Shown here: one piece after another, positions 8,851 through 17,884 of the stretch
Layout of the letters: each line of letters starts with the position of its first letter
How positions within the stretch are numbered: the first letter of the stretch is position 1
Source of the DNA: SG-bin7 sp964498095
GTDB lineage: Bacteria > Bdellovibrionota > Bdellovibrionia > Bdellovibrionales > SG-bin7
Direction: 5' to 3'
NCBI GenBank assembly: GCA_964498095.1
Contig: CAZCFY010000005.1
Span: forward strand, 144,801-208,800
DNA: 64,000 nucleotides
The notes under the pieces: model-generated
What the model was told of the DNA's origin: nothing
What the model saw: only the letters and a program-made list of their open reading frames with translations
Databases searched by the model: none
Translations under genes and position numbers: made by a program

Positions 8851-11760
8851 CGTGTTCTCGCTCATCGCGACGGGCTCGACATACTGTAAAAGATAATCCA
8901 CACCACCCGTTTTACTACCCACCCCCGACATTTTCACGCCGCCGAAGGGGTGGCGTTCTACCATCGCGCCGGTAATTGTTCTATTAATATAGAGATTACC
9001 CACTTCAAGTTCACTTTTTACCTTTTCAATATTTACGGGACTGCGTGAATACACTCCCCCAGTTAAACCATATTCCACATCATTAGCGACCCGGATCGCT
9101 TCCGTAATATCTTTTACTTTTATTACCGCTAATACCGGCCCAAAAATTTCTTTCTGCGCAAGATCGGATTTGGGATCCACGTCACCAAAAATTGTTGGCG
9201 GCACGAAGTAGCCGTCTTTTGGAACTTCACCCTGAAACAACAAGGCGGCGGTTTTCTTACCTTCTTCTATCGTACGCAAAATTCTTTTTTGCGCTTCTTG
9301 ATCAATAACCGGACCCATAAAGTATTTGGGGTTTTCAATTGGGCCAACGCGAAAACTTTTCGCGGCGGCGACTAAGCGGCCGACAAAACGGTCGTAGTTT
9401 TCTTCCAGCACGATCGCGCGGCTGCACGCCGAGCATTTTTGTCCTTGAAATCCGAATGCGGATTGAATTGTCCCCTGAACGGCTTCGTCAAGATCCGCGT
9501 CGGAATCTATAATCAGCGCATTCTTGCCGCCCATCTCGATAATGCATTTTTTTAAGTGACGCTGCCCGGGGTGGACTTGACTTGCTTCCCTTAAAATTTC
9601 TAAGCCAACCTGTTTTGAGCCGGTAAAAGAAATTAGGGAAATATCTTTGTGCCTTACAAGATAAGCGCCAACCTCTTCGCCGAGACCTGGCAAAAAATTA
9701 ACGACACCCGCGGGGCATCCCGCCGCTTTTAAAATCCGCATAAGTTCGGCGGCGATGATCATACTCTGTTCGGCAGGTTTCATTACGACGGTATTCCCGG
9801 TAACGACCGCGGCAGCCACCATTCCTGTCAGGATCGCCAGCGGAAAATTCCAAGGTGCGATCACTGCGGCAACACCGCGGGGCCGGTAAGAATAATGACT
9901 TAGCTCACCGGGCACATTTCCGACGCGCTGGGGTTGACCGAGCTTACGCATATGACGGGCATAGTAACGGCAAAAATCAATGGCCTCATCGACGTCCGCA
10001 TCCGCCTCATTCCAAGGCTTGCCAACTTCCAAAACAATAAGCGCGGCTAAATTATATTTTTCTTTGGCCATAAGATCGGCGGCTTTTTCGATAAGCTCAC
10101 AACGGGCGGCGACGGATGTTCTTTTCCAAGTTTCAAAAGCAGATTTCGCTTCTGTCACCGCCGCCTCGGCGTGTTCTACCTTCGCCATGGCGACGCGGCC
10201 AAGCACCTGACCCGGATCAGCGGGATTTACCGAATCCATGACATTATCCGTAGAAATATTTTTCTTACCGATAACCAAAGGATAAGTCTGCGGTGAAGAC
10301 TTCTTCCACTTCGCTAAAGCGTCTAGCATGGCTTGGCGGTCTACCGCCATACCAAAATCACTGGGAGAAGCATTGTAAAACCGCTCTTTCGTCGGTGGCA
10401 GATCTCCAGAAGTTTGCAAATTCTCGTGAGGATTTTTTAAAAGAGTTTGCGTATCAATATTATCGGCAAACTTAGACCGCAAAAAAGATTCGTTGGAAGT
10501 ATTTTCAAGGAGCCGTCTAACAAGGTAAGCCATTCCTGGAATGAGTTCCCCAATGGGCGCGTACTCGCGCACGCGCACCCCCATTTTGACTAATGAGCGC
10601 TTAAAGCTATCGGCCATGCCATAAAGCATTTGCACTTCGATGGCGCGGCGGTCGACACCAAGTTTCTCCGCACACATTAAGCCCGCCGCCAGCGAACGCA
10701 CGTTATGGGATCCAAGGGCCAAGTGAATATAATCGTGATTTTGCAAAAGCAGCATCGTGATTTCTTCAAAATTTGCATCCGATTCTTTTTTGTTCGTATA
10801 AACCGGATAAGGCCAACGTTTTTGTTCGGCAAAAATGGTTTCAAAATCCCAGTAAGCGCCCTTCACTAGTCGCACGGTAAATGGCACTCCCCGCTTGCGC
10901 GCGTGACTCACCAACATCTCCGCGTCTTTTTTGGAATCGCGCAAATAAGCCTGGACGACAATTCCCCAATAAGGGTACTTGGCAAATTCAGCTTCCGTAA
11001 TAATTTCGCGAAACACTTCAAACGTTATGGCTTTAAGCGCGTAGTGTTCCATATCTAGATTGATAAAAACTTTTTTCTCCATCGCGAGACGAAATATCGG
11101 ACGCAGTCTTTCTTTCAAAACAGATTTGGAATCTTCCCACGCGGCGGTGTTAATTTGCGAATAAAGAGAGCTCAGTTTTACGGAAACATTTACCTTAGGA
11201 ATCTCGCCCAAATGATTCGCGTCAATTTGCTCTATGTTTTCCCATTTTTTTGCGCGCTCACTAAACTCCGTAATCAAATCCATATAGCGGCGTTGATATT
11301 CTTGGGCTTCATCCTCAGAAAGTGTCGCTTCACCCAAAAGATCTACCGTAGCGGCAATTTTATTTTTACGGGCCTTTTCGATGACACCAAAAGCATCTTG
11401 GCTACTTTCGCCAACAATAAACATCTTGGCCATTTCAGTAACATTTTTTTTAACCGCACCCGCAAGTAATGCGGGCGCCAGTGAGCCGATACCTAAACCG
11501 AAGTTAAATACGGATGGGAGATCTTCTCCCCCCTCAGCGAAATATTCCCGTAAATGGCGCGCCACTTCGGAACTTGACTTAAGATAAGGCAGAACGTCGA
11601 CAAATCTAAACATTTGAGTTTTGAACGCCTGGTTTTTCATGCTCCAATCCATGATCCGCCCGTACCAGCGTTCTTTTTTAAAAATGCTGCCCGTGTCTTC
11701 TTCCATGTTGGCAAATATAGTTCGGCCTTTTTCTTCGATCTCGCGTTGGAAATCCCGCAT
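8809..11760 (-). CDS. putA: Bifunctional proline dehydrogenase / L-glutamate gamma-semialdehyde dehydrogenase
   Basis: The protein has 983 residues and two catalytic domains in the PutA order. The FAD-dependent proline dehydrogenase barrel covers about residues 50-440 (RLVKGAYWD; the substrate-helix segment ending RRLLENTSNESFLR). The aldehyde dehydrogenase covers about 500-960 (IAPWNFPL, FTGSKQVG, the EMGGKNA glutamate motif, GFQGQKCSACSR with the catalytic Cys). It oxidises proline to glutamate with channelled intermediate. The N-terminal ribbon-helix-helix repressor domain of enterobacterial PutA is absent, so it should not autoregulate. AAAGGA precedes the ATG. It is monocistronic and converges with the rhomboid gene. 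Some lineages call this type rocA/prodh. Confidence 0.95.
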   Translation of the reverse strand: MRDFQREIEEKGRTIFANMEEDTGSIFKKERWYGRIMDWSMKNQAFKTQMFRFVDVLPYLKSSSEVARHLREYFAEGGEDLPSVFNFGLGIGSLAPALLAGAVKKNVTEMAKMFIVGESSQDAFGVIEKARKNKIAATVDLLGEATLSEDEAQEYQRRYMDLITEFSERAKKWENIEQIDANHLGEIPKVNVSVKLSSLYSQINTAAWEDSKSVLKERLRPIFRLAMEKKVFINLDMEHYALKAITFEVFREIITEAEFAKYPYWGIVVQAYLRDSKKDAEMLVSHARKRGVPFTVRLVKGAYWDFETIFAEQKRWPYPVYTNKKESDANFEEITMLLLQNHDYIHLALGSHNVRSLAAGLMCAEKLGVDRRAIEVQMLYGMADSFKRSLVKMGVRVREYAPIGELIPGMAYLVRRLLENTSNESFLRSKFADNIDTQTLLKNPHENLQTSGDLPPTKERFYNASPSDFGMAVDRQAMLDALAKWKKSSPQTYPLVIGKKNISTDNVMDSVNPADPGQVLGRVAMAKVEHAEAAVTEAKSAFETWKRTSVAARCELIEKAADLMAKEKYNLAALIVLEVGKPWNEADADVDEAIDFCRYYARHMRKLGQPQRVGNVPGELSHYSYRPRGVAAVIAPWNFPLAILTGMVAAAVVTGNTVVMKPAEQSMIIAAELMRILKAAGCPAGVVNFLPGLGEEVGAYLVRHKDISLISFTGSKQVGLEILREASQVHPGQRHLKKCIIEMGGKNALIIDSDADLDEAVQGTIQSAFGFQGQKCSACSRAIVLEENYDRFVGRLVAAAKSFRVGPIENPKYFMGPVIDQEAQKRILRTIEEGKKTAALLFQGEVPKDGYFVPPTIFGDVDPKSDLAQKEIFGPVLAVIKVKDITEAIRVANDVEYGLTGGVYSRSPVNIEKVKSELEVGNLYINRTITGAMVERHPFGGVKMSGVGSKTGGVDYLLQYVEPVAMSENTLRRGFAPAEDEKG

Positions 11761-11893
11761 ATGGTCCTTTGGAATTTTTTAAGGGCTAATTATGGCCGGA
11801 AAAGCTTCGAATTCAACAAAAATTTCATCGATCTTAAGGATGGGTTAAGAATGGTATGCACACCCAAAATGCATACATTTCTTAGCTTAGAAG

Positions 11894-11922
11894 TTGTCAT
11901 TTTCCAAATAATTACTAATAAT
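11894..11922 (+). promoter_or_regulatory. Promoter-like hexamers placing the start site at the regulator ATG
   Basis: TTGTCA (11894-11899) lies 17 bp upstream of AATAAT (11917-11922; TAATAA with 16 bp is equivalent). With usual spacing the transcript would start about 2 nt before the ATG at 11931, and no Shine-Dalgarno is present. Confidence 0.45.
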
Positions 11923-11930
11923 TATCTCCT

Positions 11931-12617
11931 ATGAACGTTCTAGTTGTTGATGACGAAGCTGAGTTTCGGGCACTTGTAAGCGAGTCACTTACGGACCAGG
12001 GTTACAAAGTGCAGGTACTAGGAAGCGGCGAACAAATATTCTCTGACGTTTCGCAAGCTCCGGCCATTGTTTTATTAGATTTGTCATTACCGGGAAAATC
12101 AGGTTTGCAGATTTTAAAGGAACTAAAAGCAAATCCTACTTTTAAAGATGTCCCAGTCATCATGGTAACCGGCCATAATGATGACCAGAACGTCATCCAG
12201 GCTCTTAATTTAGGAGCGGACGACTACATCACTAAACCATTTCGGTTTAATGTCTTAGACGCCCGTATAAAAGCTGTATTAAGGCGCGCCAAAGAAAAGC
12301 CAAACGAGGCTTTACCGAGCAAATTGGTCTTCCAAACTTTAGTTATTGATACGACGACTCATCAAACCTTACTTAATAATCAAGAAATTAAGTTTACTTT
12401 GACGGAATTTAAAATTTTAGCTGAATTAGTGCGCCGCCAAGGCCAAGTCGTAACACGAGAACAGTTGCGCGACCGCGTATTGCAGCAACCCAATCTCTCG
12501 GACCGCACACTCGATGTTCACATGACAGCTGTGCGCAAGAAATTAGCTGATTTAGGAAAGTACGTTATTACCATACGTGGACTCGGCTACCGTCTTTCCA
12601 CCGAAAACCCAATTTAA
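11931..12617 (+). CDS. OmpR/PhoB-family response regulator
   Basis: The protein has 228 residues. The receiver domain (1-120) has the acidic pair D7/D8, phosphoacceptor D50 (VLLDLSLPG), switch Thr near 80 (VMVTGHND) and Lys near 102 (ITKPF). Residues of about 130-228 are a winged helix ending in RGLGYRLS, the typical OmpR-type wing. It should bind DNA after phosphorylation by a histidine kinase. No kinase gene is adjacent, so it is an orphan; the kinase-like protein at 32221-35421 has lost its phosphoacceptor His and is a poor partner. The start has promoter hexamers close by but no Shine-Dalgarno. A hairpin follows the stop. Confidence 0.93.
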   Translation: MNVLVVDDEAEFRALVSESLTDQGYKVQVLGSGEQIFSDVSQAPAIVLLDLSLPGKSGLQILKELKANPTFKDVPVIMVTGHNDDQNVIQALNLGADDYITKPFRFNVLDARIKAVLRRAKEKPNEALPSKLVFQTLVIDTTTHQTLLNNQEIKFTLTEFKILAELVRRQGQVVTREQLRDRVLQQPNLSDRTLDVHMTAVRKKLADLGKYVITIRGLGYRLSTENPI

Positions 12618-13132
12618 AAATGGCAGGATGGTGGGGAGTTTGCCTCCCCTATCCTGTTAAGGTGTGATGTGTTGGTAGGAATATCAGCTCAAGGGACCCA
12701 CGATTGTGGAAGAGCCGGCCAGTCACTTTTCATATATAGCAAGGGCTGGACCAGCTTTTTTGTTGCACTTCTGAACTTCAAAACCCTTTTATTTTTATTT
12801 GGCAAAAAAACAGTATCCTTTCGGCACCAAAAAAAATTTCGCTAACATTTAGGTTATTTAATGAACTCCATAAGTCCTGTTGATAGCCGACAAATTAAGG
12901 TATCTACCCCCTTTTCAGGCGTACAAAGAATAGACACATTTTTATTTCGTGATTTCAAATAGTTATAGAACCTCATTTCAAAACCCTTATAAGGCCCGCC
13001 AGAAAATAGTGATTAGTTAAACTCCTAAACGCTGTGACCATCCAGGGCACCACAATTTTTGCTAGATATTTCAATAGGTTATTATTTGATTCTATCGGCT
13101 GGCGCGGCACTTTCCTCGCATTAAGAAAGGGC
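12618..13132. other. 515-bp gap without a convincing gene; possible small RNA at its left end
   Basis: The left 145 bp contain the hairpin at 12624-12656 and a terminator-like element at 12741-12761 (AAGGGCTG/CAGCTTTT around a 3-nt loop, ending in six T). CCGGCC near 12715 can pair with GGCTGG near 12744. The segment could be a small RNA of about 140 nt, but it does not match 6S, tmRNA, RNase P or SRP RNA as I know them. The right part is AT-rich and shows nothing beyond promoter-like AT stretches and a GTG-initiated upstream extension of the matrixin frame that I do not believe is translated. Confidence 0.4.
12624..12656 (+). terminator. Hairpin after the response regulator gene
   Basis: CAGGAT/ATCCTG (12624-12629, 12651-12656) encloses GGGGAG/CTCCCC (12633-12638, 12644-12649) with a 5-nt loop and small bulges, starting 6 bp after the stop codon. 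The T tract is only two bases, so termination may be partial or Rho-assisted. Confidence 0.55.
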
Positions 13133-13768
13133 ATGAGGAAGAGTTCGACACCAAGAAGACTATTATTAGGTTACTCGTTATCAGTTATAACGATGCTAAC
13201 GATGGCCGCGTGTAATCTAAAGATTACACCGGAAAGCACTTGTAACTTCGTAATGAACAGTATGCAACAACGGGTTTCGTGGAACAATAACCTTCCCATC
13301 AATATATATGTTCACGATTCGGTACCCTCTGAATTTGTACCCGCCATCACCAGCGCAATGAAAGCCTGGGAAAATGCTTTAGGTGGCAGAAAGCTATTTG
13401 AGATCGTGGGCGTGATTAGCGGCCCGGCGACCCCCCAAAAAGACGGTGTTTCTGTGATTTACTATTTAAATACCTGGGAAGCTTCTAAAACTTCCGAGCA
13501 GGCCCGCACGACTATTTATTGGCAAGGAGAGCAAATCGTCGAAGGCGACATCCGCCTGAATGCTAAGAATTTTACCTTTTTCACGGGAAGTACACTGGTA
13601 GCAACGGCTGTGGATTTTGAAAGTTTATTGATTCATGAACTAGGACATCTATTAGGCTTAGCCCACGATAATCAAACAGGCAGCGTGATGAATGAACGCT
13701 TAGCCTCAGGAGTTTTGCGCCGCGATATTAATGAGGCTGATTTAGCCTCTGTAAAGTGTGAATACTAA
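13133..13768 (+). CDS. Matrixin-like zinc metalloprotease lipoprotein
   Basis: The protein has 211 residues from ATG 13133, chosen because AAGAAAGG precedes it and because a lipoprotein signal follows at once (basic RKSSTPRR, hydrophobic stretch, MAAC with lipid Cys 27). The frame extends upstream to a GTG at 13034, but that would bury the signal. Residues 168-178 are HELGHLLGLAH, the metzincin zinc site HExxHxxGxxH, and SVMNE shortly after supplies the Met-turn. This is the M10A/matrixin-like fold of a periplasmic or surface endopeptidase. There is no obvious propeptide cysteine switch. It is monocistronic. Confidence 0.88.
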   Translation: MRKSSTPRRLLLGYSLSVITMLTMAACNLKITPESTCNFVMNSMQQRVSWNNNLPINIYVHDSVPSEFVPAITSAMKAWENALGGRKLFEIVGVISGPATPQKDGVSVIYYLNTWEASKTSEQARTTIYWQGEQIVEGDIRLNAKNFTFFTGSTLVATAVDFESLLIHELGHLLGLAHDNQTGSVMNERLASGVLRRDINEADLASVKCEY

Positions 13769-13896
13769 AAAATCTACTTGGTACTTAACAATAAGATTTT
13801 ATTAAAGATTCACTGAGTACGAAAAGAATTTTTGAATTTTGGTTGTTATTGAGATGCGTAATTGGCTAATATCAAACTGATCTTAGAGAGGAAAGC

Positions 13897-14097
13897 ATGA
13901 TCACTTCAGAAAAGTTAACCGAAAAATGGACAGCAAACTCACTCGCTGAAGTTGAGTCAGAGCTTTTTCCTGTCTTGGAAACCCACGAAGAACTAGATGT
14001 CATTAGCCGTCTTGAGGCCAACATCCGCCGCCTCACCCAGATGACTTCCCGAGTGAATTATCTCCTCGGCGAAGTTAAAGATTTAGTTGTAAAATAA
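13897..14097 (+). CDS. Small hypothetical protein
   Basis: The protein has 66 residues with a good Shine-Dalgarno (GAGAGGAAAG) before ATG 13897. It is acidic in its first half and then helical with regularly spaced I/L/V (ISRLEANIRRLTQMTSRVNYLL), which suggests a short amphipathic or coiled-coil dimer. There is no signal or membrane segment. It stands alone and is followed by a long hairpin. I do not recognise a family; a real gene is supported by the ribosome-binding site and the coherent helix. Confidence 0.6.
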   Translation: MITSEKLTEKWTANSLAEVESELFPVLETHEELDVISRLEANIRRLTQMTSRVNYLLGEVKDLVVK

Positions 14098-14185
14098 TCT
14101 GTTTGTTCGCGCGCCCGGCCGTAAGTTGCCGCGCTAAATGTTAACTTCACAATTATTCATAGATGCACCTAGAATCAAATTCGTC

Positions 14186-14225
14186 CTTCCAGATTAAATA
14201 AGTTGTAGCTTATTAAATCTGGAAG
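14186..14225. terminator. Long 17-bp hairpin between convergent genes
   Basis: CTTCCAGATT at 14186 begins a 17-base arm that pairs with 14209-14225 with one A-A mismatch and a 6-nt loop. It lies between the + gene ending at 14097 and the - gene ending at 14253, where a bidirectional terminator is expected. Neither side has a clear T-run. Confidence 0.55.
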
Positions 14226-14252
14226 AGCAAAAATACTGTCTGAAGGCTCGAC

Positions 14253-14990
14253 CTAGCGGCCGGCGATCTCCTCATCACTTAAAATCTGGCCGCCAGTCTT
14301 CAAGAAATGATCCCATTGAAGCCCCGCGATGGGCTTACTGTAGGCACGGACGCGGGCATCGGCGACGCCAAAACGAAAATTTACATTCGGAAATACGCCG
14401 TCCAGTGCCTTTTCCATATTGGCGACGTGATTGGCTTTATCATCGACAAAAAGAATCCGCCGCGGGGAGATATTATTTAGGCGCAAAGTATCGCGCAAAA
14501 CGACACCCTTGTTATTCTTCGCGCCGACAGTTAAAACGCCGCGGTAATATACCGCCGAATCTACCGGCAGTTTTAATTGGGCAGGGGCCGTCGCGGCCAA
14601 ATCTACATTGGAGCGCAAGAGCTGTCGCGGAGAAACACTATAGAGTTCCACCGGGCGCGCGGTTAAAGCTAACACGATAAGTCCCTTCGCTTGAAGAGAA
14701 CGAATCACTTTGGCGGTACGGGGATCTACTAGATGCGTGCCCGTGCGGCGATGGACTTGAGTAAAATAACCCAATGCCTTTTCTTCCGGGACGCCATCCT
14801 TGATCATGTCATCATACCATTGCACGCTGCCGAGAGTTTGATTGGTTTCTAATATCGTATTATCGATATCAAAAACGATCAGATCCCCAGGGGAGGCCTC
14901 TCGGGCGACATCTAAAATACTAAAACTTTCGCGGATTTCCGCCAGTGCTATGAGAGGCAGAAAGAATAAAATAAATAATGCTTGTTTCAT
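14253..14990 (-). CDS. Exported HAD-like phosphatase, DUF2608 type
   Basis: The protein has 245 residues with a Sec signal (MKQALFILFFLPLIALA) and the Shine-Dalgarno AAGGAG before the ATG. HAD motif I is FDIDNTI (residues of about 39-45, with the nucleophile and acid aspartates). Motif II is in LTARP near 112, and the conserved acidic motif is ILFVDDKANHV near 180. The W-Y pair after motif I and the order of elements match the DUF2608 family of exported HAD proteins. It probably acts in the periplasm on a phosphate ester; the substrate is unknown. It is divergent from the LysR gene, which could regulate it. Confidence 0.8.
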   Translation of the reverse strand: MKQALFILFFLPLIALAEIRESFSILDVAREASPGDLIVFDIDNTILETNQTLGSVQWYDDMIKDGVPEEKALGYFTQVHRRTGTHLVDPRTAKVIRSLQAKGLIVLALTARPVELYSVSPRQLLRSNVDLAATAPAQLKLPVDSAVYYRGVLTVGAKNNKGVVLRDTLRLNNISPRRILFVDDKANHVANMEKALDGVFPNVNFRFGVADARVRAYSKPIAGLQWDHFLKTGGQILSDEEIAGR

Positions 14991-15035
14991 GTTAACTCCT
15001 TATTGTTTGTTTTCTAAAAAGGACACTACCCTTGA

Positions 15036-15057
15036 ATTAATTATCAGAGAAATTAAT
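15036..15057. promoter_or_regulatory. Inverted repeat in the LysR/DUF2608 divergent region
   Basis: ATTAATT (15036-15042) and AATTAAT (15051-15057) are perfect inverted repeats with an 8-bp spacer, about 40 bp before the LysR gene. Position and size resemble a LysR-type operator, though AT-rich sequence makes chance occurrence likelier. Confidence 0.4.
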
Positions 15058-15095
15058 AGAATTGATTTAGATGATCAGATTTGATAATAATACGC

Positions 15096-16013
15096 ATGCG
15101 CGATTTTAGAGATGTCATAGACTCCACCAGTTTAAAGGCCTTTTACCACGCCGCTGTTACGCAAAATTTTACATCCGCTGCGGAGCGTGCTCATCTTACC
15201 CAGTCAGGCATTAGCCAGCACATTGCTAAATTAGAAGACACCTTGAAATCGCAATTATTTTTACGTGTCGGCAAAAAAGTGCGCCTCACTGAATCCGGCG
15301 AAATGCTTTTACGTTTTGCTGATGGTTATCTGGATCACCTCGACGGCTTTATTAATGAATTAGAAAAATCCCAGGGGTCTCCGCAAGGAGTCGTATCTTA
15401 TGGGATGCCTTGGAGCTGCATGTTCACCCCTCACTTTACGGGGCTCTTGGAAAAGCGCCAAACTGCGTTTAAAGACGTAAAACTTGATGTCAGCTTACGT
15501 TCTTCGGATGAAATCGTGCAAAAAGTTATTTCTGGAACTTTGGATTTTGGTTTTGTTATTCGTAACACCAACGAGCCAGAAATAGATTACCAACTGTTTG
15601 CCGAAGAAGAATATGTTTTGGTTGCGGGATTGGAAAAATGTTTTAACAAAGTTAACTACGAACAACTTACCGAAGCCAAATTTATTTCGTACCCGGGATT
15701 TGAAAACCTATTTGAGTACTGGCGCGAGGCCTACTTCCCGCGACTAAAGAAATTTACCCCAGAATGTTTAAATATCGTCGGCAAAATCAACAGCATTCAC
15801 GGGGCCATTACGATGGTGAAGTCTTCTATGGGCGCAAGCATCTTTCCCCGTCACTGCGTGGAACAGGAAATTAAAGCCAAGATTTTAACGGAACACCGTC
15901 CGGAAAAATCAAAACGCAATACTAATAATATTTATATCGTTCAACTTAAGGGCCGCCTTCAGCCTCTACGCGTACAGACAGTTCTTGATGCCTTTTGGGC
16001 GATGAAGAAATAA
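15096..16013 (+). CDS. LysR-family transcriptional regulator
   Basis: The protein has 305 residues. Residues 10-65 are the LysR winged HTH (LKAFYHAAVTQNFTSAAER, then LTQSGISQHIAKLE). The rest is a periplasmic-binding-protein-like effector domain, with the usual GTLDFGFV segment near residue 155. ATG 15096 is my choice; a TTG at 15081 in the same frame is possible, and neither has a clear ribosome-binding site. It is divergent from the exported HAD phosphatase, a common arrangement for LysR and its target. Its stop abuts the stop of the next convergent gene without a spacer. The effector is unknown. Confidence 0.92.
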   Translation: MRDFRDVIDSTSLKAFYHAAVTQNFTSAAERAHLTQSGISQHIAKLEDTLKSQLFLRVGKKVRLTESGEMLLRFADGYLDHLDGFINELEKSQGSPQGVVSYGMPWSCMFTPHFTGLLEKRQTAFKDVKLDVSLRSSDEIVQKVISGTLDFGFVIRNTNEPEIDYQLFAEEEYVLVAGLEKCFNKVNYEQLTEAKFISYPGFENLFEYWREAYFPRLKKFTPECLNIVGKINSIHGAITMVKSSMGASIFPRHCVEQEIKAKILTEHRPEKSKRNTNNIYIVQLKGRLQPLRVQTVLDAFWAMKK

Positions 16014-16409
16014 CTATTTTAAAAGAGTCGCGTATGTGACGTTAAATAAATTGGCGATAGCAAGCGCTTGCTTGTTGCGGGCGCCAATACACGTACTAAA
16101 GTTTTTCGTTTTCCTATTTTCGGTAACGGCAAAAACTATATGTTGGCGACTGCATTCTTTACGATAAGGGCCCTCTTCCGTTTTAGCCAATTCCTTTTTT
16201 AATGCCGCAATCGATTTAAATGATTGCTCACCTTTGACGGTTTTGCCGTTGGGCAACTTTAGTTCTGTTTTAAAATTTCTCTTTTCCTTTAGAAAAAAAG
16301 CCTGGACTCGAGTTTCCCCATTCTGAAAGAACACAGCCACCTCAGGTACGGTAGCAGGTAGGGATACGGAACCGAATAAAATAGTTGAAAGCAAGAATAT
16401 ACGGTTCAT
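16014..16409 (-). CDS. Small exported hypothetical protein, last gene of the sHsp-protease operon
   Basis: The protein has 131 residues and begins with a Sec signal (MNRIFLLSTILFGSVSLPAT). The mature part is basic (EKRNFKTELKLPNGKTVKG) with two cysteines that could form a disulfide. Its start overlaps the metalloprotease stop by 4 bp (ATGA), so it is translationally coupled. I do not recognise a family. A periplasmic partner, inhibitor or substrate of the protease is possible, but that rests only on position. Confidence 0.7.
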   Translation of the reverse strand: MNRIFLLSTILFGSVSLPATVPEVAVFFQNGETRVQAFFLKEKRNFKTELKLPNGKTVKGEQSFKSIAALKKELAKTEEGPYRKECSRQHIVFAVTENRKTKNFSTCIGARNKQALAIANLFNVTYATLLK

Positions 16410-17884
16410 TTAGCTCCTTTTTTCGGCGGCAGTTGCGGCGTATCCATTTTATTTTCTAGATCCACATCGACTCCGGGCACACAGTGAAGATTTTTTGGAT
16501 GGGCCCCTTTACATCCCATTTGTTCGCGGACCTTAGGATGAACAGCTAAAATATTATTAACACGAATTGCTGTCGCTGGGTGCTCATCGAACGCAAAAGA
16601 ATTCGGCGTTGATTGGCATGCGCCACGAAACACGTTTGAATAGCCAATTTCTCTTTGTTCAACGGTTAAATTTTGGAGGCTTTCTTCAATGTATTCCGGC
16701 AGAACTTCAACTGCCAGCCAATCAGAAAAGGACTCATCAATTTGATCGGCCTTGCCACAAAATCCGGTGAATTTATCCACGGGATTCATAGCCTCTGGAT
16801 TTTGAGGAACCCCGTAATAGTACCCCGCTCCGCCAGGTATTTTTGCATCGCGGCCGGTTTCGCCGTAGGAGTAACCATATTTTGGCACGGCCATTGTTTT
16901 ATTTCTTTGGGCGCCAGCGGAACGCTTGTTACGTAAACATCCAAGGATCTTTTCAAAAGGATACTGCTCTTCGGCTTCAAGAAGCGTCGAGTCCTCCTTA
17001 TATTCAAACCTAAATGCCTCGGGGCCGACGGTAATTCCACAGGGGCCGATCGCATGAGTGAGCTCATGAGCAACGACGAAGGCCATGTGAAACTCGGACT
17101 TATTGCTTAAAAGCAACCCATTACAAACCATAAAGCGATTCGTGACTGGATTGTAGGAGATGTTAGCTTTTAAAAGCTGCGGCAAATTTTGACTCTGTTC
17201 ATCTCCGCCGCACGCCGCATCCTCAAATGTTAAGGCTGTCATTTTATCGATTAGCAGTTGCCTTAATTCCGGATCTTTTACATGGGATTTAATCTTGGCA
17301 ATTATCTTACTTTTGATATTTGGAAAAACCTTATCACGAATTTTATTCTTCTGTTCGTCATCATTAACTAGGGTGCGAACTTTACTAAGGGCCTTGGCTT
17401 TAATTTCCCTGTAAACAGAATTAGAAGTTAAAAGAAGCGAGTCCGAGAGTTCCATTTTTCCGCCAAGTGCCCCACACGTTGGGCATGACATACCTGGGTC
17501 AGGATTGCCACCTAACTCGCGAGCTGCAAAATCTGTTATCCCCAACGCCGCATCATTGATACACTTTTCTGAGTACCTGCCATCTTTGGGTTTACAGTAA
17601 GGAGAATTACTTAGTTTACTATTGGAAAGCGCCAGCTTTAAAAAATATCCATTATCAGGGTTACCTAATGCCTCCTTAAAATTCGAAAAGAGATCGTCGT
17701 TCACTTCCATTATCATTTTAAGTGCATCATTTTTCACTAGCGTCTGGTTTCGCCCGATACCTGTACCATCGTCATAATCACCTGGGGTGCAAGAAAAGTC
17801 ATATAGATCGTTGCAAAGCTTTTTTTCTTTTGTATGAGCCAAGAACGGAAGAAAAGTAGATAATATGAAAATTAACTTAACCAA
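16406..17884 (-). CDS. Exported HExxH zinc metalloprotease of unassigned family
   Basis: The protein has 492 residues with a signal peptide (about residues 1-18, start MVKLIFILSTFLPFLAH). HELTH (273-277) in a hydrophobic helix (AFVVAHELTHAIG) gives the zinc-binding His pair and catalytic Glu. DESFSDWLAVEVL about 110 residues later could give the third ligand as a Glu, as in gluzincins. About 16 cysteines, including SCPTCG near 133, suggest a disulfide-rich periplasmic fold. The region between is long and has no family I can name. The start lies inside the coiled-coil/sHsp gene (8-bp overlap) and the stop overlaps the next gene, so the three are coupled. It is presumably an endopeptidase. Confidence 0.75.
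   Translation of the reverse strand: MVKLIFILSTFLPFLAHTKEKKLCNDLYDFSCTPGDYDDGTGIGRNQTLVKNDALKMIMEVNDDLFSNFKEALGNPDNGYFLKLALSNSKLSNSPYCKPKDGRYSEKCINDAALGITDFAARELGGNPDPGMSCPTCGALGGKMELSDSLLLTSNSVYREIKAKALSKVRTLVNDDEQKNKIRDKVFPNIKSKIIAKIKSHVKDPELRQLLIDKMTALTFEDAACGGDEQSQNLPQLLKANISYNPVTNRFMVCNGLLLSNKSEFHMAFVVAHELTHAIGPCGITVGPEAFRFEYKEDSTLLEAEEQYPFEKILGCLRNKRSAGAQRNKTMAVPKYGYSYGETGRDAKIPGGAGYYYGVPQNPEAMNPVDKFTGFCGKADQIDESFSDWLAVEVLPEYIEESLQNLTVEQREIGYSNVFRGACQSTPNSFAFDEHPATAIRVNNILAVHPKVREQMGCKGAHPKNLHCVPGVDVDLENKMDTPQLPPKKGAK

Noticed and set aside
9855..10475. Open frames antisense to putA
   Set aside because: Both catalytic domains on the other strand are fully conserved, and these frames have no family match or start signals.
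13034..13132. GTG-started extension of the matrixin-like protein
   Set aside because: It would place 33 residues before a complete lipoprotein signal that has its own ribosome-binding site.
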